DNA of 64,000 nucleotides from Oncomelania hupensis (GCA_036898135.1 CM072513.1:18166250-18230249), one strand, 5' to 3'. Counted from the stretch's first letter, positions 10,564 to 23,349 are shown. Numbers and translations are program-made. Notes: a model not told the origin generated them from the letters alone.

Positions 10564-12482
10564 TGTAACAAGCAGACCAGTTTACCCCGCACTAGTTGAA
10601 CTTTTGCTTGTTTAGTCTGTAGTAAAACTTAGAAGGTTACTGTAGTCTATAGCAGACGGTTAAGGTATAACTGATGTGTACACACACTGCGAGCTGACGC
10701 GAGCTGTGTAGTGACATCATCGCGGCCTACGATGGTGTGTCGAATTTTATAGCCTTTTAGATTGTTTCATCCAATCGGGACACAGGTAGAGTGGTTAGAA
10801 CCAGTTCTGGCCAATTCAGTCAAAGCCAGGTAGAAGGTCAGTCTAGTTTGAGACGCTAAGGAGTACACAGTACGCTCTGACAGAATCTCTCCTGAGAAGA
10901 TTAGAAAGCAGTGCTTGTAGAATATTCGAATTCAATCAAGTAGCTGTCATGAATTGGCTAGTTTTAACTCTGCCCAGTGACTATTTAGCCATGTGTAGTC
11001 TTTGTAACAGTAGAGAAGTTAGACTATTACACAGCAGCAATTAAATTACACAGCATACCACACACCGCGAGCCCGACCCACATCGCAGTGACTCAGCACT
11101 TGGGCTTTGAATCGGACCGTTTTAACCAATCAGAGCAGGCTCAGTGGGTAGAGCAGTTTTGACTGTGTCAGAGCCTAACACAGTTTGAATCAGTCGTGTG
11201 TGAGACGAGGTAGAGTCAACATCTCCACAGCTAGAGAAATCTCTACACTCATAGACCAGGAAGCAGGACTTTGAAATCTTAGAATTCTCTCAAGGCATCA
11301 CGGGCCTGAACTTGTCAAACAGGTAAATGAACACCCTTCTGTTTCATCGTGATATATTTATATTATTGTTGAAATTATGTTTGAAGAATTTGCTATGCAT
11401 AAATGTGAATTGTTAATCCGAATTTGCGTGACCATGTGGAAACGCCGAACACGTGGCGAAACACGACCGGTTGCGCCGCCATGTTGCATACCATACGGAA
11501 CCACTGTTGTTTAACTTATATGTATGTTTGCAGACCAGTGGCTGTACCACTGAATGTTTATATTATTATTAATTCTGTATGTGTATAGTTAGACACGATT
11601 TATATTTATGTATGTATAGGAATTTAGAGTTGAGATTCCAGTGGAACCCGGAAGTAGCAGAATGTTCGTCGCTTATGTATAGAGATGTGGAGCTATCACT
11701 GAGGGCTACTTGGCTTTCAGTGAGACGCTCTGCACAAACCGATTATTCAGGGTTGTGCAGAATTTCGTCTCTTATATTACAGACGAGCAGGCGAGCTATC
11801 CCGAGCTATCCCGAGCTATCCTGTGCGTCCCACGCCACAGAAACGACTAGTTGGTTGAGGAACCTCTACCGCACAAGACGGAAAGAGCTGCCTTGAAAGA
11901 CACCCTGTCAGACCCCACAGCGTGGCAAGGGAACCCAACTACACAACTACAAAGGTGTACCAGAAGCTACCTCACAGAAGGACTTCGACCGCACCATAAG
12001 AAAGTTAAGTGTACCCCCAGAAGTGCACTTAAACTGATCATAACAGGACCACAGTAGTCCAACTCTTCAGAAACTGTAAAACGGACCACAGTAGTCCAAA
12101 TCTACATAAACTTATAGCAAAGTGCCCGAGGAAGATATAACAGCTGCCTAGACTATCAGCGATCGAACTATTAGCAGTGACTGAGACTTTTTAAGTTAGA
12201 TTAGTACTTAGAGAATCTTGTATAGAGTAGAAGAAATAAATGTGTGATTTTAACTGTTATCAAGTGGCTGGACTACATATGATTCATAGCCGTGTGAAAG
12301 CTAGTGTGACAGTATTCTTTTACCATTTTTCTATCTATTTCTGTACCCCAACCTTAACACAGAACGAGCTAAACAAATAAATTTATTAAAGTAATTCATA
12401 GGGTGACTTACTAGCAGTTCCCACCGAATAAACGTGAGGGTCCATAATTCCATTGTGCAGAGCCCATAAACCCCACGTGACA
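10564..12482 (+). repeat. 5' LTR
   Basis: Starts TGTAACAAGCAGACC and ends CCCCACGTGACA. Contains AATAAA at 12235-12240 and TATATTTATA near 11355. The portion from about 11476 aligns with the truncated 3' LTR; the first part aligns with the LTR at 63536-64000. Its U3 contains a diverged internal duplication of roughly 350 bases (about 10600-10960 against 10985-11310). Confidence 0.9.
12235..12240 (+). promoter_or_regulatory. LTR polyadenylation signal
   Basis: AATAAA, matched at the same place in the 3' LTR (16799-16804). Confidence 0.6.
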
Positions 12483-12489
12483 CTTTAAT

Positions 12490-12507
12490 TGGCGAGCCTA
12501 GCTAGGA
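12490..12507 (+). other. possible tRNA primer-binding site
   Basis: TGGCGAGCCTAGC starts eight bases after the 5' LTR. It begins with TGG, complementary to a tRNA CCA end. The primer tRNA was not identified. Confidence 0.45.
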
Positions 12508-12850
12508 TCTGTGTATAATAGGAATTGGGTATAACCGGACCTAAGTACAATAAAATTAGATAACAGTAGGAGTAGTAGAATAACTTAGAATAGTGGTAAC
12601 AAGGACTGATCAGTTGGGTGCACTATTCTTTAGTTAAAAACTTTTTTGCTTCAAATATTTTTGTGCCTGTATGTTGCATTGTTCTTTTGCAGGTTTTGCT
12701 TAAATAACTGTTGTATGCCATTTGACTCTTGTTTTATTCTATTATTGATTACGAATTGTATGGTCTTTGCATTGTTGTTATTGACTTGCAATATTGCTAG
12801 TGTTTTGGTATTCCACGTGATTCAGAGGTTGTTCATAGACACGTTTGGCA

Positions 12851-15800
12851 ATGTCGGACCCAGTGGCCTTGAGATTGCGCTTCAAGGAACTAGGAGAAGC
12901 TTTACACTTAGCAGGGGCAGACCTAATTGCGTATATCAATGCAGAGGTAGAGAAACAGGAAGCTAAGGCAGAGAGAGCAGCAGAGAGAGAGGCGAAGAAA
13001 CTCGAAGCAGAACAGAGAAAAGCAGAACTAGAAGCAGAGCAGAAGAAATTAGAGGCAGAGAGAGAAACGAGGAAATTAGAATTAGAAGCAGAGCAGAAGA
13101 AATTAGAAGCAGAGCAGAAGAAATTAGAAGCAGAGCAGAAGAAATTAGAATTAGAAGGAGAACAGAAGAAGGCAGCATTAGCAGCAGAGAGAGAAGCAGA
13201 AGTTAGGAAATGGGAGTATGAGCGGGCAGAAAAAGAAAAAGAGAGGGAAGAAAAGGAAAAAGAAAGACAGCATGAGTTAGAGCTAAGAAGATTGGGATCA
13301 GGAGCTTCAAGTTCTTCCTCAACCCCTCCCCACTCAGATCAGCTAGAGGTAGCATCCAACCCTGTACAAGGAATGTCATTTCCACTGGGAACATTCAATG
13401 AGAGAGAAGAAGGTCTAGATCTCTATCTGACTAGGTTTGAGCGTCTAGCAACAGAGTACAAACTAGATCCCACTCATTGGTCTTTTAAGCTTAGTCAAGG
13501 GCTTAGAGGAAAGGCTTATGACATCTACAGTAAGCTACCGACTGACAGAGTGACTGACTATCACAAAGTAAAAGAGGCACTCCTAACGGGATTCGAACTG
13601 ACAGGAGAATGCTACCGGCAAAAGTTCCGCACCAATCGGAGAGTGAAAGGAGAGAGCTATGCGCAGTTCGCGGATCGGTTGTCCACAATGCTGGATAAGT
13701 GGATTAGCCAGTCAGCCACGGCTAAGACGTATGATGGACTGACAGAACTGTTAGTATGGGAACAGCTACGGGAAACCATGACCCCCGAGCTGAGAACATT
13801 CTCAGTAGAGCAGGGCGCGGAAAGACTAGAAGATCTGGTCAAGGTCGCAGATAGGTACGTGGCCGCACACGGAGAAGCCAAGAGCTTCAGGCGAGACCTA
13901 AAGCCTAACGGGAAAGAGGCACAGAAACGAAGCCCTAACCGAGAAGAGCGCACCGCGAATAAGCCGAATAACCCCAGACCTGGGCAAAATAAAGGACCCA
14001 ACACGGAATTCGGGAAAAGAGGTCCCGCAGAACAGAGACGGTATTGTTCGTTCTGCAATAGAAACAATCACTCCACCGCAGAATGTTTCAAGTTGGCCGC
14101 ACAACGTAGGGAAGAGCGCGAAAGCCGGCCAGCGCACAGAGTTCTAACTCAAAGTAGCGGTAACAAGCCACACACAATCGGAGATCACCCCTCGGTGACA
14201 GACACGGTCAAGGTCAACGGTAAAGAAGCGAACTGTCTGTATGACACAGGTCTATCATACGACGCGATAGTTAGCGAATCTCTTGTATCGCGCGCGGACT
14301 TGACAGACAAGACAGTCGACTTACAAGGAGCAGACTTGACGAAACCGACGACTACTTGCCCAATAGCTTGGATAGAAGTAGAGAGTAGGTACGTCACAGG
14401 ACGAATCCAAGCAGCTGTTTTACAGAAACCCCTGTATGATCTAGTGCTAGGTTGTAGGTATGTGTTCTTAGGCACGCCCCCTAAAACTGTAGAGATAGCT
14501 GCAGTGCAAACCAGGGCCCAAGCTAAAACCCAACCACCCCAGCCCGAGTTCGCTCCGAATCCAGGACTCGAAGAGATCAAAACAGCACAGAAAGAAGACA
14601 CCTCGATAGCGAAGTGCTTCCAGAAGCTACCCAAGGCGCACACACCCCCGCACAAGGGAGACTTCTACATGGAAGAGGGAGTTCTACATCGACAAGGAGA
14701 TGGAGATCACACCCAACTAGTACTACCAGCCACCCTTCGAGCCCAAGTACTAGAACTAGGCCACAGCATGCCACTCAGCGGACACATGGGAATTGGAGCC
14801 ACAGTGCAGAGAATCAGCGCACACTACTATTGGCCAGGAATCACGGAGGATGTCAAGCGCTACGTGAAATCTTGCCACCAATGTCAACGATATTCCCCGC
14901 GACATCACACCGTACCGGTTACCTTAGGACCATCAGTAGTAGTCGGCGTACCATTCCAGCAAGTCTCAGTAGACATAGTGGGACCACTGCCCATGACCAA
15001 GAAGAGGAACAGATTTCTACTCACACTCGTCGACGCATGTACGATGTGGTGCGAAGCAGTCCCGTTGCCAGCGATCGACACCAAGAAGATTGCAGATGCA
15101 CTCATCGCCATCTTTACCAGAGTCGGATTCCCGGACAGCATTAGAACGGACAACGGATCTCAGTTCACCGGCCGCCTGATGCAAGACGTGTTCGAGTTGA
15201 TACAGGTTCATCACATTCGCACACCACCATACCACCCAGCCAGCAACGGACAAGTAGAAAGACTGAATGGAACCCTTCTCACCATACTCAGGAAAGTCGC
15301 CGACGACAATCCAGAAGCGTGGGACACCTACGTGAATGCGGCACTGTTCGCATACCGAGAAACGCCCCATGCAGCCACAGGCTACACCCCGTCAACATTG
15401 CTATTCGGCAGACCTCTAGCCGGACCGCTAGAAGCCCTACGCAGAAGTTGGACGGAGGCCAAGATAGACGACACACCAAGAGGTGCCACCAAGTACGTCG
15501 CAGACCTGCAGGAAACCCTCAAAGCAACGTGGAAGAAAGCTGGTGAAGCACTGAAGAAGGCAAGAGCCCGTCAGGCGAAGTACTACAACCGCCACGCGAA
15601 GGACAGAGAACTGCAAGTCGGCGATCAAGTGCTACTCTTACTTCCAAGTGGAACCAACAAGCTGGACATCGCTTGGAGAGGACCGTACCGGGTGACTGCC
15701 AAGAAATCCAAGACAGTCTACCAAGTAGAGGTGAACGGGAGAGCCCGATACCACCACATCAATCTCCTTAAGAAGTACACGGACCGACCAGCGACCCCCG

Positions 15801-16105
15801 GCACACACACATGGATGGCCATCGCCATCGCGGAAGAAGCTCATCCACAACTACAACAGCATCGCCGTACCACTGACAAATGGAACCCGGAAAATCACCC
15901 CGGACAAAGTCGTATGGACAGCGGAATGCGAGACAGCATTCCAAACACTCAAGGACAGAATGACATCGGCGCCAGTACTCCACCTACCCGATTTGACTCA
16001 GCCATTCGTTCTTCGCACCGACGCAAGCGACTTAGGCCTCGGAGCAGTACTGCTACAGCGCGACCCCAAGAATGCAGAGACGCTATTCCCTGTCGCCTGG
16101 GTTGA
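12851..16105 (+). CDS. gag-protease-integrase polyprotein of the LTR element
   Basis: One open frame of 1084 codons. The first ATG is 12851 (MSDPVALRLRF); an upstream TTG at 12845 is not a likely start. Residues about 35-150 are a highly charged coiled coil. Residues about 185-350 resemble a gypsy capsid (ending VEQGAERLEDLVKVADRYV). Residues 399-412 are a CCHC knuckle (C-X2-C-X4-H-X4-C). Protease Asp-Thr-Gly is at 465-467. The integrase zinc domain is H638, H645, C675, C678. The integrase core is D708, D767, E803 with exactly 35 residues between the last two (DD35E). A GPY/F-like WRGPYRV is near 942. From about residue 993 on, the frame is out of phase with an RT/RNase H remnant, so the last ~90 residues are not native. 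No frameshift separates gag from pol. Retropepsin, integrase and gag look intact, but reverse transcriptase is absent. Confidence 0.93.
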   Translation: MSDPVALRLRFKELGEALHLAGADLIAYINAEVEKQEAKAERAAEREAKKLEAEQRKAELEAEQKKLEAERETRKLELEAEQKKLEAEQKKLEAEQKKLELEGEQKKAALAAEREAEVRKWEYERAEKEKEREEKEKERQHELELRRLGSGASSSSSTPPHSDQLEVASNPVQGMSFPLGTFNEREEGLDLYLTRFERLATEYKLDPTHWSFKLSQGLRGKAYDIYSKLPTDRVTDYHKVKEALLTGFELTGECYRQKFRTNRRVKGESYAQFADRLSTMLDKWISQSATAKTYDGLTELLVWEQLRETMTPELRTFSVEQGAERLEDLVKVADRYVAAHGEAKSFRRDLKPNGKEAQKRSPNREERTANKPNNPRPGQNKGPNTEFGKRGPAEQRRYCSFCNRNNHSTAECFKLAAQRREERESRPAHRVLTQSSGNKPHTIGDHPSVTDTVKVNGKEANCLYDTGLSYDAIVSESLVSRADLTDKTVDLQGADLTKPTTTCPIAWIEVESRYVTGRIQAAVLQKPLYDLVLGCRYVFLGTPPKTVEIAAVQTRAQAKTQPPQPEFAPNPGLEEIKTAQKEDTSIAKCFQKLPKAHTPPHKGDFYMEEGVLHRQGDGDHTQLVLPATLRAQVLELGHSMPLSGHMGIGATVQRISAHYYWPGITEDVKRYVKSCHQCQRYSPRHHTVPVTLGPSVVVGVPFQQVSVDIVGPLPMTKKRNRFLLTLVDACTMWCEAVPLPAIDTKKIADALIAIFTRVGFPDSIRTDNGSQFTGRLMQDVFELIQVHHIRTPPYHPASNGQVERLNGTLLTILRKVADDNPEAWDTYVNAALFAYRETPHAATGYTPSTLLFGRPLAGPLEALRRSWTEAKIDDTPRGATKYVADLQETLKATWKKAGEALKKARARQAKYYNRHAKDRELQVGDQVLLLLPSGTNKLDIAWRGPYRVTAKKSKTVYQVEVNGRARYHHINLLKKYTDRPATPGTHTWMAIAIAEEAHPQLQQHRRTTDKWNPENHPGQSRMDSGMRDSIPNTQGQNDIGASTPPTRFDSAIRSSHRRKRLRPRSSTATARPQECRDAIPCRLG
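13034..13170 (+). repeat. 21-bp coding repeat in the gag coiled coil
   Basis: Units coding LEAEQKK are repeated about five times with small changes. A 21-bp unit adds exactly one coiled-coil heptad per copy. Confidence 0.85.
15828..16104 (+). pseudogene. RT thumb / RNase H start remnant
   Basis: In the +1 frame relative to integrase, this reads SIAVPLTNGTRK, then VVWTAECETAFQTLKDRM, then HLPDLTQPFVLRTDASDLG. This is the end of a gypsy RT followed by the beginning of RNase H; its first catalytic Asp (in RTDAS) is encoded at 16020-16022. The fingers and palm, with the YXDD box, are deleted on the left, and the rest of RNase H is deleted on the right, where LTR sequence begins at about 16105. 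Its position downstream of integrase is the evidence for IN-before-RT order. Confidence 0.88.
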
Positions 16106-17055
16106 CGCCATGTTGTATACCTGACGTAACCACTGTTGTTTAATCTATATGTATGCTTGCAGACCCGTGGCTATACCAGTGAATGTTTATAATATTATTA
16201 ATTCTTTATGTGTATAGTTAGCCACGATTTATATTTATATATGTATAGGAACTTAGAGTGGAGATTCCAGTGGACCACCGACTTAGCAGAATGTTCGTCG
16301 CTTATGTATAGAGATGTGGAGTTATCACTGAGAGCTACTTTGGCTTTCAATGAGACGCTCTGCACAGACCTATTATACAGGGTTGTGCAGAATTTCGTCT
16401 CATATGTTACAGACGAGCAGGCGGTATATCGTGAGCCCAACTCAGCAAACGACAACAACCACGTCAACTCGTACAGTTGGCTGCCGAGGCATCTACAGCA
16501 TCGTACGCAGATAGCCCCCAAACGTCGTACCAAAACGTCAAAGACTACACGGCGACACAGCGTGTACCAGAAGCTACCTCAACGCAGCGCTTCAACCACG
16601 CAGTTAAGTGCTCTAGAAACCGTGCACTAAAACTCTGTGCAAACAAGACCACAGTAGTCCACTCTTCATGAACGCTAGTAGCCAGTGCCCGATGAAGAAA
16701 AAGTAGCTGCCTAGATTATCAGCGAGCGAACCATGCGCCTTGACATTTGAACTTTTAAGTTAGTTTTGTACTTCGAAGATCGTGTATAGAGTAGAGGAAA
16801 TAAATGTGTGATTTTGACTGTTATCAAGTTGCTGGACTATATATGATTCATAGCCATGTGAATGCTAGTGTGACAGTGATCTTTTACCATTTTTATATCT
16901 ATCTCTTACCCCAGCCTTAACACAGACCGAGCTAAACAAATAAATGTATTAAAGTAATTCACAGGGTGACTCACTAGCGGTCCCCATAGAATAAGACGAT
17001 AGGGTTACAGCATTCCATTGTGCAGAGCCCAGCAACAATAAAACCCCACGTCACA
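16105..17055 (+). repeat. 3' LTR, 5'-truncated
   Basis: Matches the 5' LTR from about 11476 (GCCATGTTG...) to the end, CCCCACGTCACA. About 910 bases of U3 are missing. AATAAA is at 16799-16804. Small indels and many substitutions against the 5' LTR mean the copy is old, or that the LTRs were not identical at insertion. Confidence 0.9.
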
Positions 17056-17165
17056 GCCATCAGGGTTGCTGGGGACAGAGAAAGATGGAATACGCTGGTT
17101 AAACGATCATCTGTGGTGCCCGTACGACCTCCGAGTTATGGGATAGGATAGGATAGGATAGGAAG
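17056..17165 (+). mobile_element. LINE-R copy 2, right half with GGATA tail
   Basis: Starts with the duplicated GCCAT, then CAGGGTTGCTGGGGACAGAG as in the other copies, and ends in four GGATA units. It completes the fragment at 10278-10563. Confidence 0.9.
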
Positions 17166-18198
17166 GAAACCCTTTAGTTTTGATTTATCATTTAAAAACA
17201 ACCTTTTCAGCAACTTTACAAGAATGTTGGTTTAAATCATTAGCTGATATGTCAATACAACTTGATGTGTTGGTATGTTTTTTTATTTGTGAGTTCATGT
17301 ATTGCTTTCCATATGTTCTTTGGATTTTGTTTTGATGACGCAAGGTCCTGGAAATACTTTCTCTGTTTTAATCGTTTCATTGAATTTACTTTATTGTTTT
17401 GTTCTTTATACTCATTTTTTTTGCCAGTCGATTTTAAATAATCTCGATTTATAATGGCATGTTGTAACTCATTATCAAGCCATTTAGGTTTTACAATGTG
17501 TCTGACTCTCTTAGTTCTCCAAGGGGAATGCTTATTATATATGTTTGTAAAGGACAGCGCTTTAAGGCAGTGTCAGGATCAGTTAACTTAAAAAAAGTGA
17601 GAGAGGGAGCTAGGAAGTACGAGGGTTATGCAGAAATAGGTCTTGGTTAAACTTGGAAAAGGGGACGGTACTGTATTGTCTTGTGGCCAGCTTTTGAACA
17701 ATTTTACTCTCCTTTCTTGACCATGTTAAACAGACAGGAAAATGGTTGCAGCAACCACTGGCAGGTACACCACATTGAGCCAGTGTTACCATCATCAGTG
17801 ACGTACATGTGATCTATCACAGTGCTGGTGGATGCTGCGAGCCTGGTAGGAGCGTTTACTATTTGTTTAAGGTTACAAAGGTTAAGCATATCAATCCACG
17901 GTTTGTTGGGTTTTAATAAATCAATATTGAAGTCTCCCAAAAGAAACATTTCCTTCGATTCGAGGAACACGGCATCTAACATCTGCGTGAGAGGACCAGT
18001 TTGATGGGTCTGCAGGATTCCTATAACAAAAACCTACAAGGAGTGGAGGTGCTCTTTTTAACTTAGTTTCAATCCATAGCAATTCTTCGAACTGTCCAAG
18101 ATGTATTAATCGTATATAGTTAACTGGTTCACTTTTGTACAGAAGCAACCCAGTTTCTTTACATTGCTGTGGTCTCTGCGTAATACATTATAATCTGG
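17166..18198 (-). pseudogene. LINE-A endonuclease and linker
   Basis: Reading leftward from 18198, the minus translation gives SEPVNYIRLIHLGQFEELL, then a Tyr-Arg-Asn-Pro block, then FLLGDFNIDLLKP and VIDHMYVTDD. These are AP-endonuclease blocks: GDFN with the catalytic Asp and Asn, and the later IDH motif. The final SDH block appears lost. The 17166-17560 part reads as the charged linker before RT, with frameshifts. Stops and frame changes throughout show decay. It is the 5' half of LINE-A, whose 3' half is at 8517-9665. Confidence 0.75.
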
Positions 18199-18209
18199 AA
18201 TGGCGACAT

Positions 18210-18686
18210 TTTTTCCTATCCTATCCTGTCCCGTAACCCGGAGGTCGTAGGGGCACCACAGATGATCGTTTAACCAGCATACTCCATCTTTCTCTGTACT
18301 CAGCAGCCCTGATGGCTTCACTCAGTGCCAAACCAGTCCATTCTCGAATGACCCATCCCGCATCTTTTTCGGTCTCTCTCTTCTTCTACCTCCTTGCTCT
18401 GTGCCTTGCAGAATGGTCTTTGCAAGGCCTGATGATCTGGTGAGGTGGCCATACCATCGGAGTTTCCGTTTCTTCACCACTGTGAGCAGGTCATTATGCT
18501 GTCCAATGGCTTGTGTTATGGTATGTCGGACTTCGTCGTTGGTGATGTGTTGGGTTTAGGAAATGCCCAGAAGTCTTCTGTAGCACCTCATCTCCATGCT
18601 TTGTATTCTTCGTTGTAGATCTGCTGTGAGGGTCCATGCTTCGCAAGCATATAGGAAGATGGAGATGACAAGGGAGCGCAGCAGTC
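18210..18686 (-). mobile_element. LINE-R 3' fragment, copy 3 (minus)
   Basis: Tail TATCC units at 18215-18230, then the C-terminal coding part in reverse. Flanked by an 11-bp duplication AATGGCGACAT (18199-18209 and 18687-18697), so it is a genuine insertion into the LINE-A endonuclease region. Confidence 0.9.
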
Positions 18687-18890
18687 AATGGCGACATAAG
18701 AATCCGAAATCTGATGAATCAATCTTGATTCTGAGAACCCAAAGAGGTGAAAGCTTGTATTAACATTTAAAAGCATTGTGGGGATGTCATTAATTTTAGT
18801 AATCGCATGATTGATATTCAAGCGCCTCACAGGAAGACCTTCTTTTGTGAGCCATGTATTTGGACATCTATTCATAATGAAATGGAAAAA
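18687..18890 (-). pseudogene. LINE-A endonuclease start
   Basis: The minus frame reads GLPVRRLNINHAITKINDIP and then FHLFGFSESRL. This is the N-terminal endonuclease block with the catalytic Asn (LNINH) and Glu (SESRL). It continues past the copy-3 LINE-R insertion into 18198. Confidence 0.8.
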
Positions 18891-18940
18891 GAGTTCTTAA
18901 ATGTCTAATTAAATAATAGTTATTGAAGAGATGCAGACGC

Positions 18941-19640
<700 letters not shown>

Positions 19641-19985
19641 GGACCCTGACGCACTCTGCCTCTAGTCCTTAGGATGAGAGTATAAACCGAGGTCTCGTCT
19701 GTGCACGCACGCAATTCATCGCATGGAATTTTAAAGATCCTGACGCTTATGTCCTTGACGGGTGAGTGCCGGCTACACAAACACACCCACCAAGCACTAG
19801 GTCCCTTCTACCCATCCCCGCTCGCCCAGGATTGTGCTCAGTCGTCTGGGCGTCAGACATTGCGCCCAAAAGGTTGCAAGGGGGCGCCTCGGGCGGCTTG
19901 AGTTAGATCCTGTATCGGCCAGCGCCTTGAGCAGCTCTTGAGCAGAAGAGAAGCTATATGACCGTGATTGAATTAAAATTACATT
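19641..19985 (+). mobile_element. SINE-1 copy, 5'-truncated
   Basis: Shares GATGAGAGTATAAACCGAGG, TTAAAGATCCTGACG, CAGGATTGTGCTCAG, GGGCGCCTCGGGCGGC and GAGTTAGATCCTGTATCGGC with the full copy at 21414. Lacks the tRNA-like head. Confidence 0.85.
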
Positions 19986-20096
19986 TTTTATTTAAATGAT
20001 GGTAAGACTAACCACTGCTGTTATTTCCTATATAAGTTATGAAGTTGTTTCGTCATTCCTTTAGGTCCAAGAAATATTAAGGACATGCATTAAACC

Positions 20097-20125
20097 AATC
20101 TTCTTCTTCTTCTTCTTCTTCTTCT

Positions 20126-20196
<71 letters not shown>
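20097..20196. repeat. (CTT)n then (CT)n microsatellites
   Basis: (CTT)n at 20097-20130 is followed by (CT)n to 20196. Confidence 0.95.
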
Positions 20197-20202
<6 letters not shown>

Positions 20203-21210
20203 CTCCATTGATCCATGTCATATCGATGTTAATTAAAATTTTAAAATCTCTCCCACTATCTCTCTCACACGCATACATCACACACACACACTCACACACA
20301 CACACATAACTTGAGTTTCCAAACCTAGAAGAAAGACAACTCCCGCTTCCAGCTCAGACGACAATAATCTCTCCCCAACGTCACCCCCCTACCTGCCCCC
20401 CCCTCCCTTCCCTCTCCTTCATTCTCAATCTTCCCCTTCCCACTTCCTGTCCCGTCTGTTAGCAGACGGCGCTGAGTCTCCTGGGGAGCGTTCAGTCGAC
20501 TGAGCGTGATGAATTGCCCGCCCGCAAGGGCGCGGAGCCGTTCAGCGAGCAGCAGGCGGGTTTGAAGAGCGCGAGCGTCCAACCACCACTCCAAACAGGG
20601 ACTGGACCCTTCTGGAAATACTTTGAAATAGTCGGAAGGTTGTGTGTGTGTGTGGAGGGGTAGGAGAAGGGGGGGGGACAGGTCGGTCGCTATGTCCGTC
20701 CTTCTGTCCGTCCTGTCAGTGGTTCTTGCGATATGACTTCTAAAGGATCGACAGACTGACGTTTATGGCTTGTTATGCTTCCCCCTTGCTATTAGAAGGT
20801 ATTTAAAGATAAGATAAGTCTGGAAATACCTTCTTCCCTCTCCCCCTCAACCCGCCCCCCTCCCTCCCCCCCCCCCCAAAAAAAAAATAAAATAAATAAA
20901 CAGAACCAGAAACTGCTAACCAGCGCTTGGATAACTGTCGCATTTGCCAATGAAGAGTGCGGAGCGTATTGTCCGTTGTTGTACACCTCAGTAGTTTGAA
21001 CGCAGTAGGTGACCAAACAACGTAAGCCTACGTACCTTTTTGAGACGACTAACAAACAGGCTTTTAACCAAAGCGGGCACCCTCGTTGCTGAACTGTACT
21101 TTACGCAATCGGTTTGTGGAACTCTGCGTCCTCGTCCTCTAATCCGCAAATTTCATTCTCTGGTGGGTGGTCTCCAGCTTTTTCAAGTCAAGTCAAAAAC
21201 GCTTTATTCA

Positions 21211-21215
<5 letters not shown>
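20197..21215. other. unassigned DNA, GC-rich at 20440-20600
   Basis: The 20440-20600 stretch is rich in CpG and G+C (AGACGGCGCTGAG, CCGCCCGCAAGGGCGCGG) and could be a small CpG island. No adjacent gene is evident. C and A runs lie at 20865-20890. Confidence 0.35.

Positions 21216-21272
<57 letters not shown>
21216..21272. repeat. (CAA)n microsatellite
   Basis: About 19 CAA units following AAGTCAAGTCAAAAACGC, a repeat end also seen near 4.1 and 30.0 kb. Confidence 0.95.
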
Positions 21273-21273
<1 letters not shown>

Positions 21274-21413
21274 CCCTTGTGGGCTTGTGGATACAATAAA
21301 ACAATGAATAAAACTAAAACATACTGCCACACAAAACACGTAACACGTATGTACATGTATTACACAAATAAAAGTTAATCATTCACACTCGCATTCTAGA
21401 GGGAAACTTAAGA

Positions 21414-21838
21414 GAGGCACGGTGGTCCAATGGTAGTGCTTCGGCTTGCGGATCTGAAGGTCCCGGGTACGAGCCCTAGCCGGGCCATTGTGTTGTGTCC
21501 CTGGGAAAGACATTTTACTCCTGTTTCCTACTCCTTCGGATGAGAGTATAAACCGAGGTCTAGTCTGTGTGTCGCATTCATTCCATCATAACGGACTTTA
21601 AAGATCCTGGTTTATGTCCTAGTGAGTGCCGGTAACAAAAACACACCCAGCATGCACTTGGTCCTTCTCCCCCATGTCTGGCTGCCCAGGATTGTGCTCA
21701 GTTGTCCGGGCTTTAGACCCATGCGCCCAAAGGCTGCGGGTGGGCGTCTCGGGCGGTTTGAGTTAGATCCTGTATCGGCCAGCGCTTTGAGCGGCTCTTT
21801 AGTTGGTAAAGCGCTATATAAAAAGTTATTAAATTATT
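21414..21838 (+). mobile_element. SINE-1, most complete copy
   Basis: tRNA-derived head: GGTGGTCCAATGGTAGTGC (A box region) and GGTCCCGGGTACGAGCCC (box B), which would drive RNA polymerase III. A long body follows, with the blocks shared by copies at 6.7, 19.6, 30.7 and 60.3 kb. It ends GTAAAGCGCTATATAAAAAG and TTATTAAATTA. This end matches the 3' end of the L2-type LINE at 25833 (in reverse complement CGCTATATAAAAA...TTATTATTA). Non-coding. Confidence 0.85.
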
Positions 21839-21890
21839 TTTAAAAAATTTAAAAAATTATAAAAAAATAAACATTTGCAATATATACACT

Positions 21891-23349
<1,459 letters not shown>

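Larger units (their letters stand above)
10564..17055 (+). mobile_element. Gmr1-like Ty3/gypsy LTR retrotransposon, defective
   Basis: LTR element bounded by TG...CA and GCCAT duplications. The 5' LTR is 1919 bases, the internal part carries one long gag-protease-integrase frame, and the 3' LTR (about 16105-17055) lacks roughly the first 910 bases. Integrase lies upstream of the RT/RNase H remnant, the gene order of Gmr1-type elements and the reverse of ordinary gypsy. The main RT body, the end of RNase H, the polypurine tract and the 3' U3 are all missing, so the copy cannot move by itself. No envelope-like frame is seen. Confidence 0.9.

Noticed and set aside
10564..17055. Endogenous retrovirus with envelope
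   Set aside because: No envelope-like frame between the pol remnant and the 3' LTR; gene order and integrase point to a Ty3/gypsy retrotransposon.
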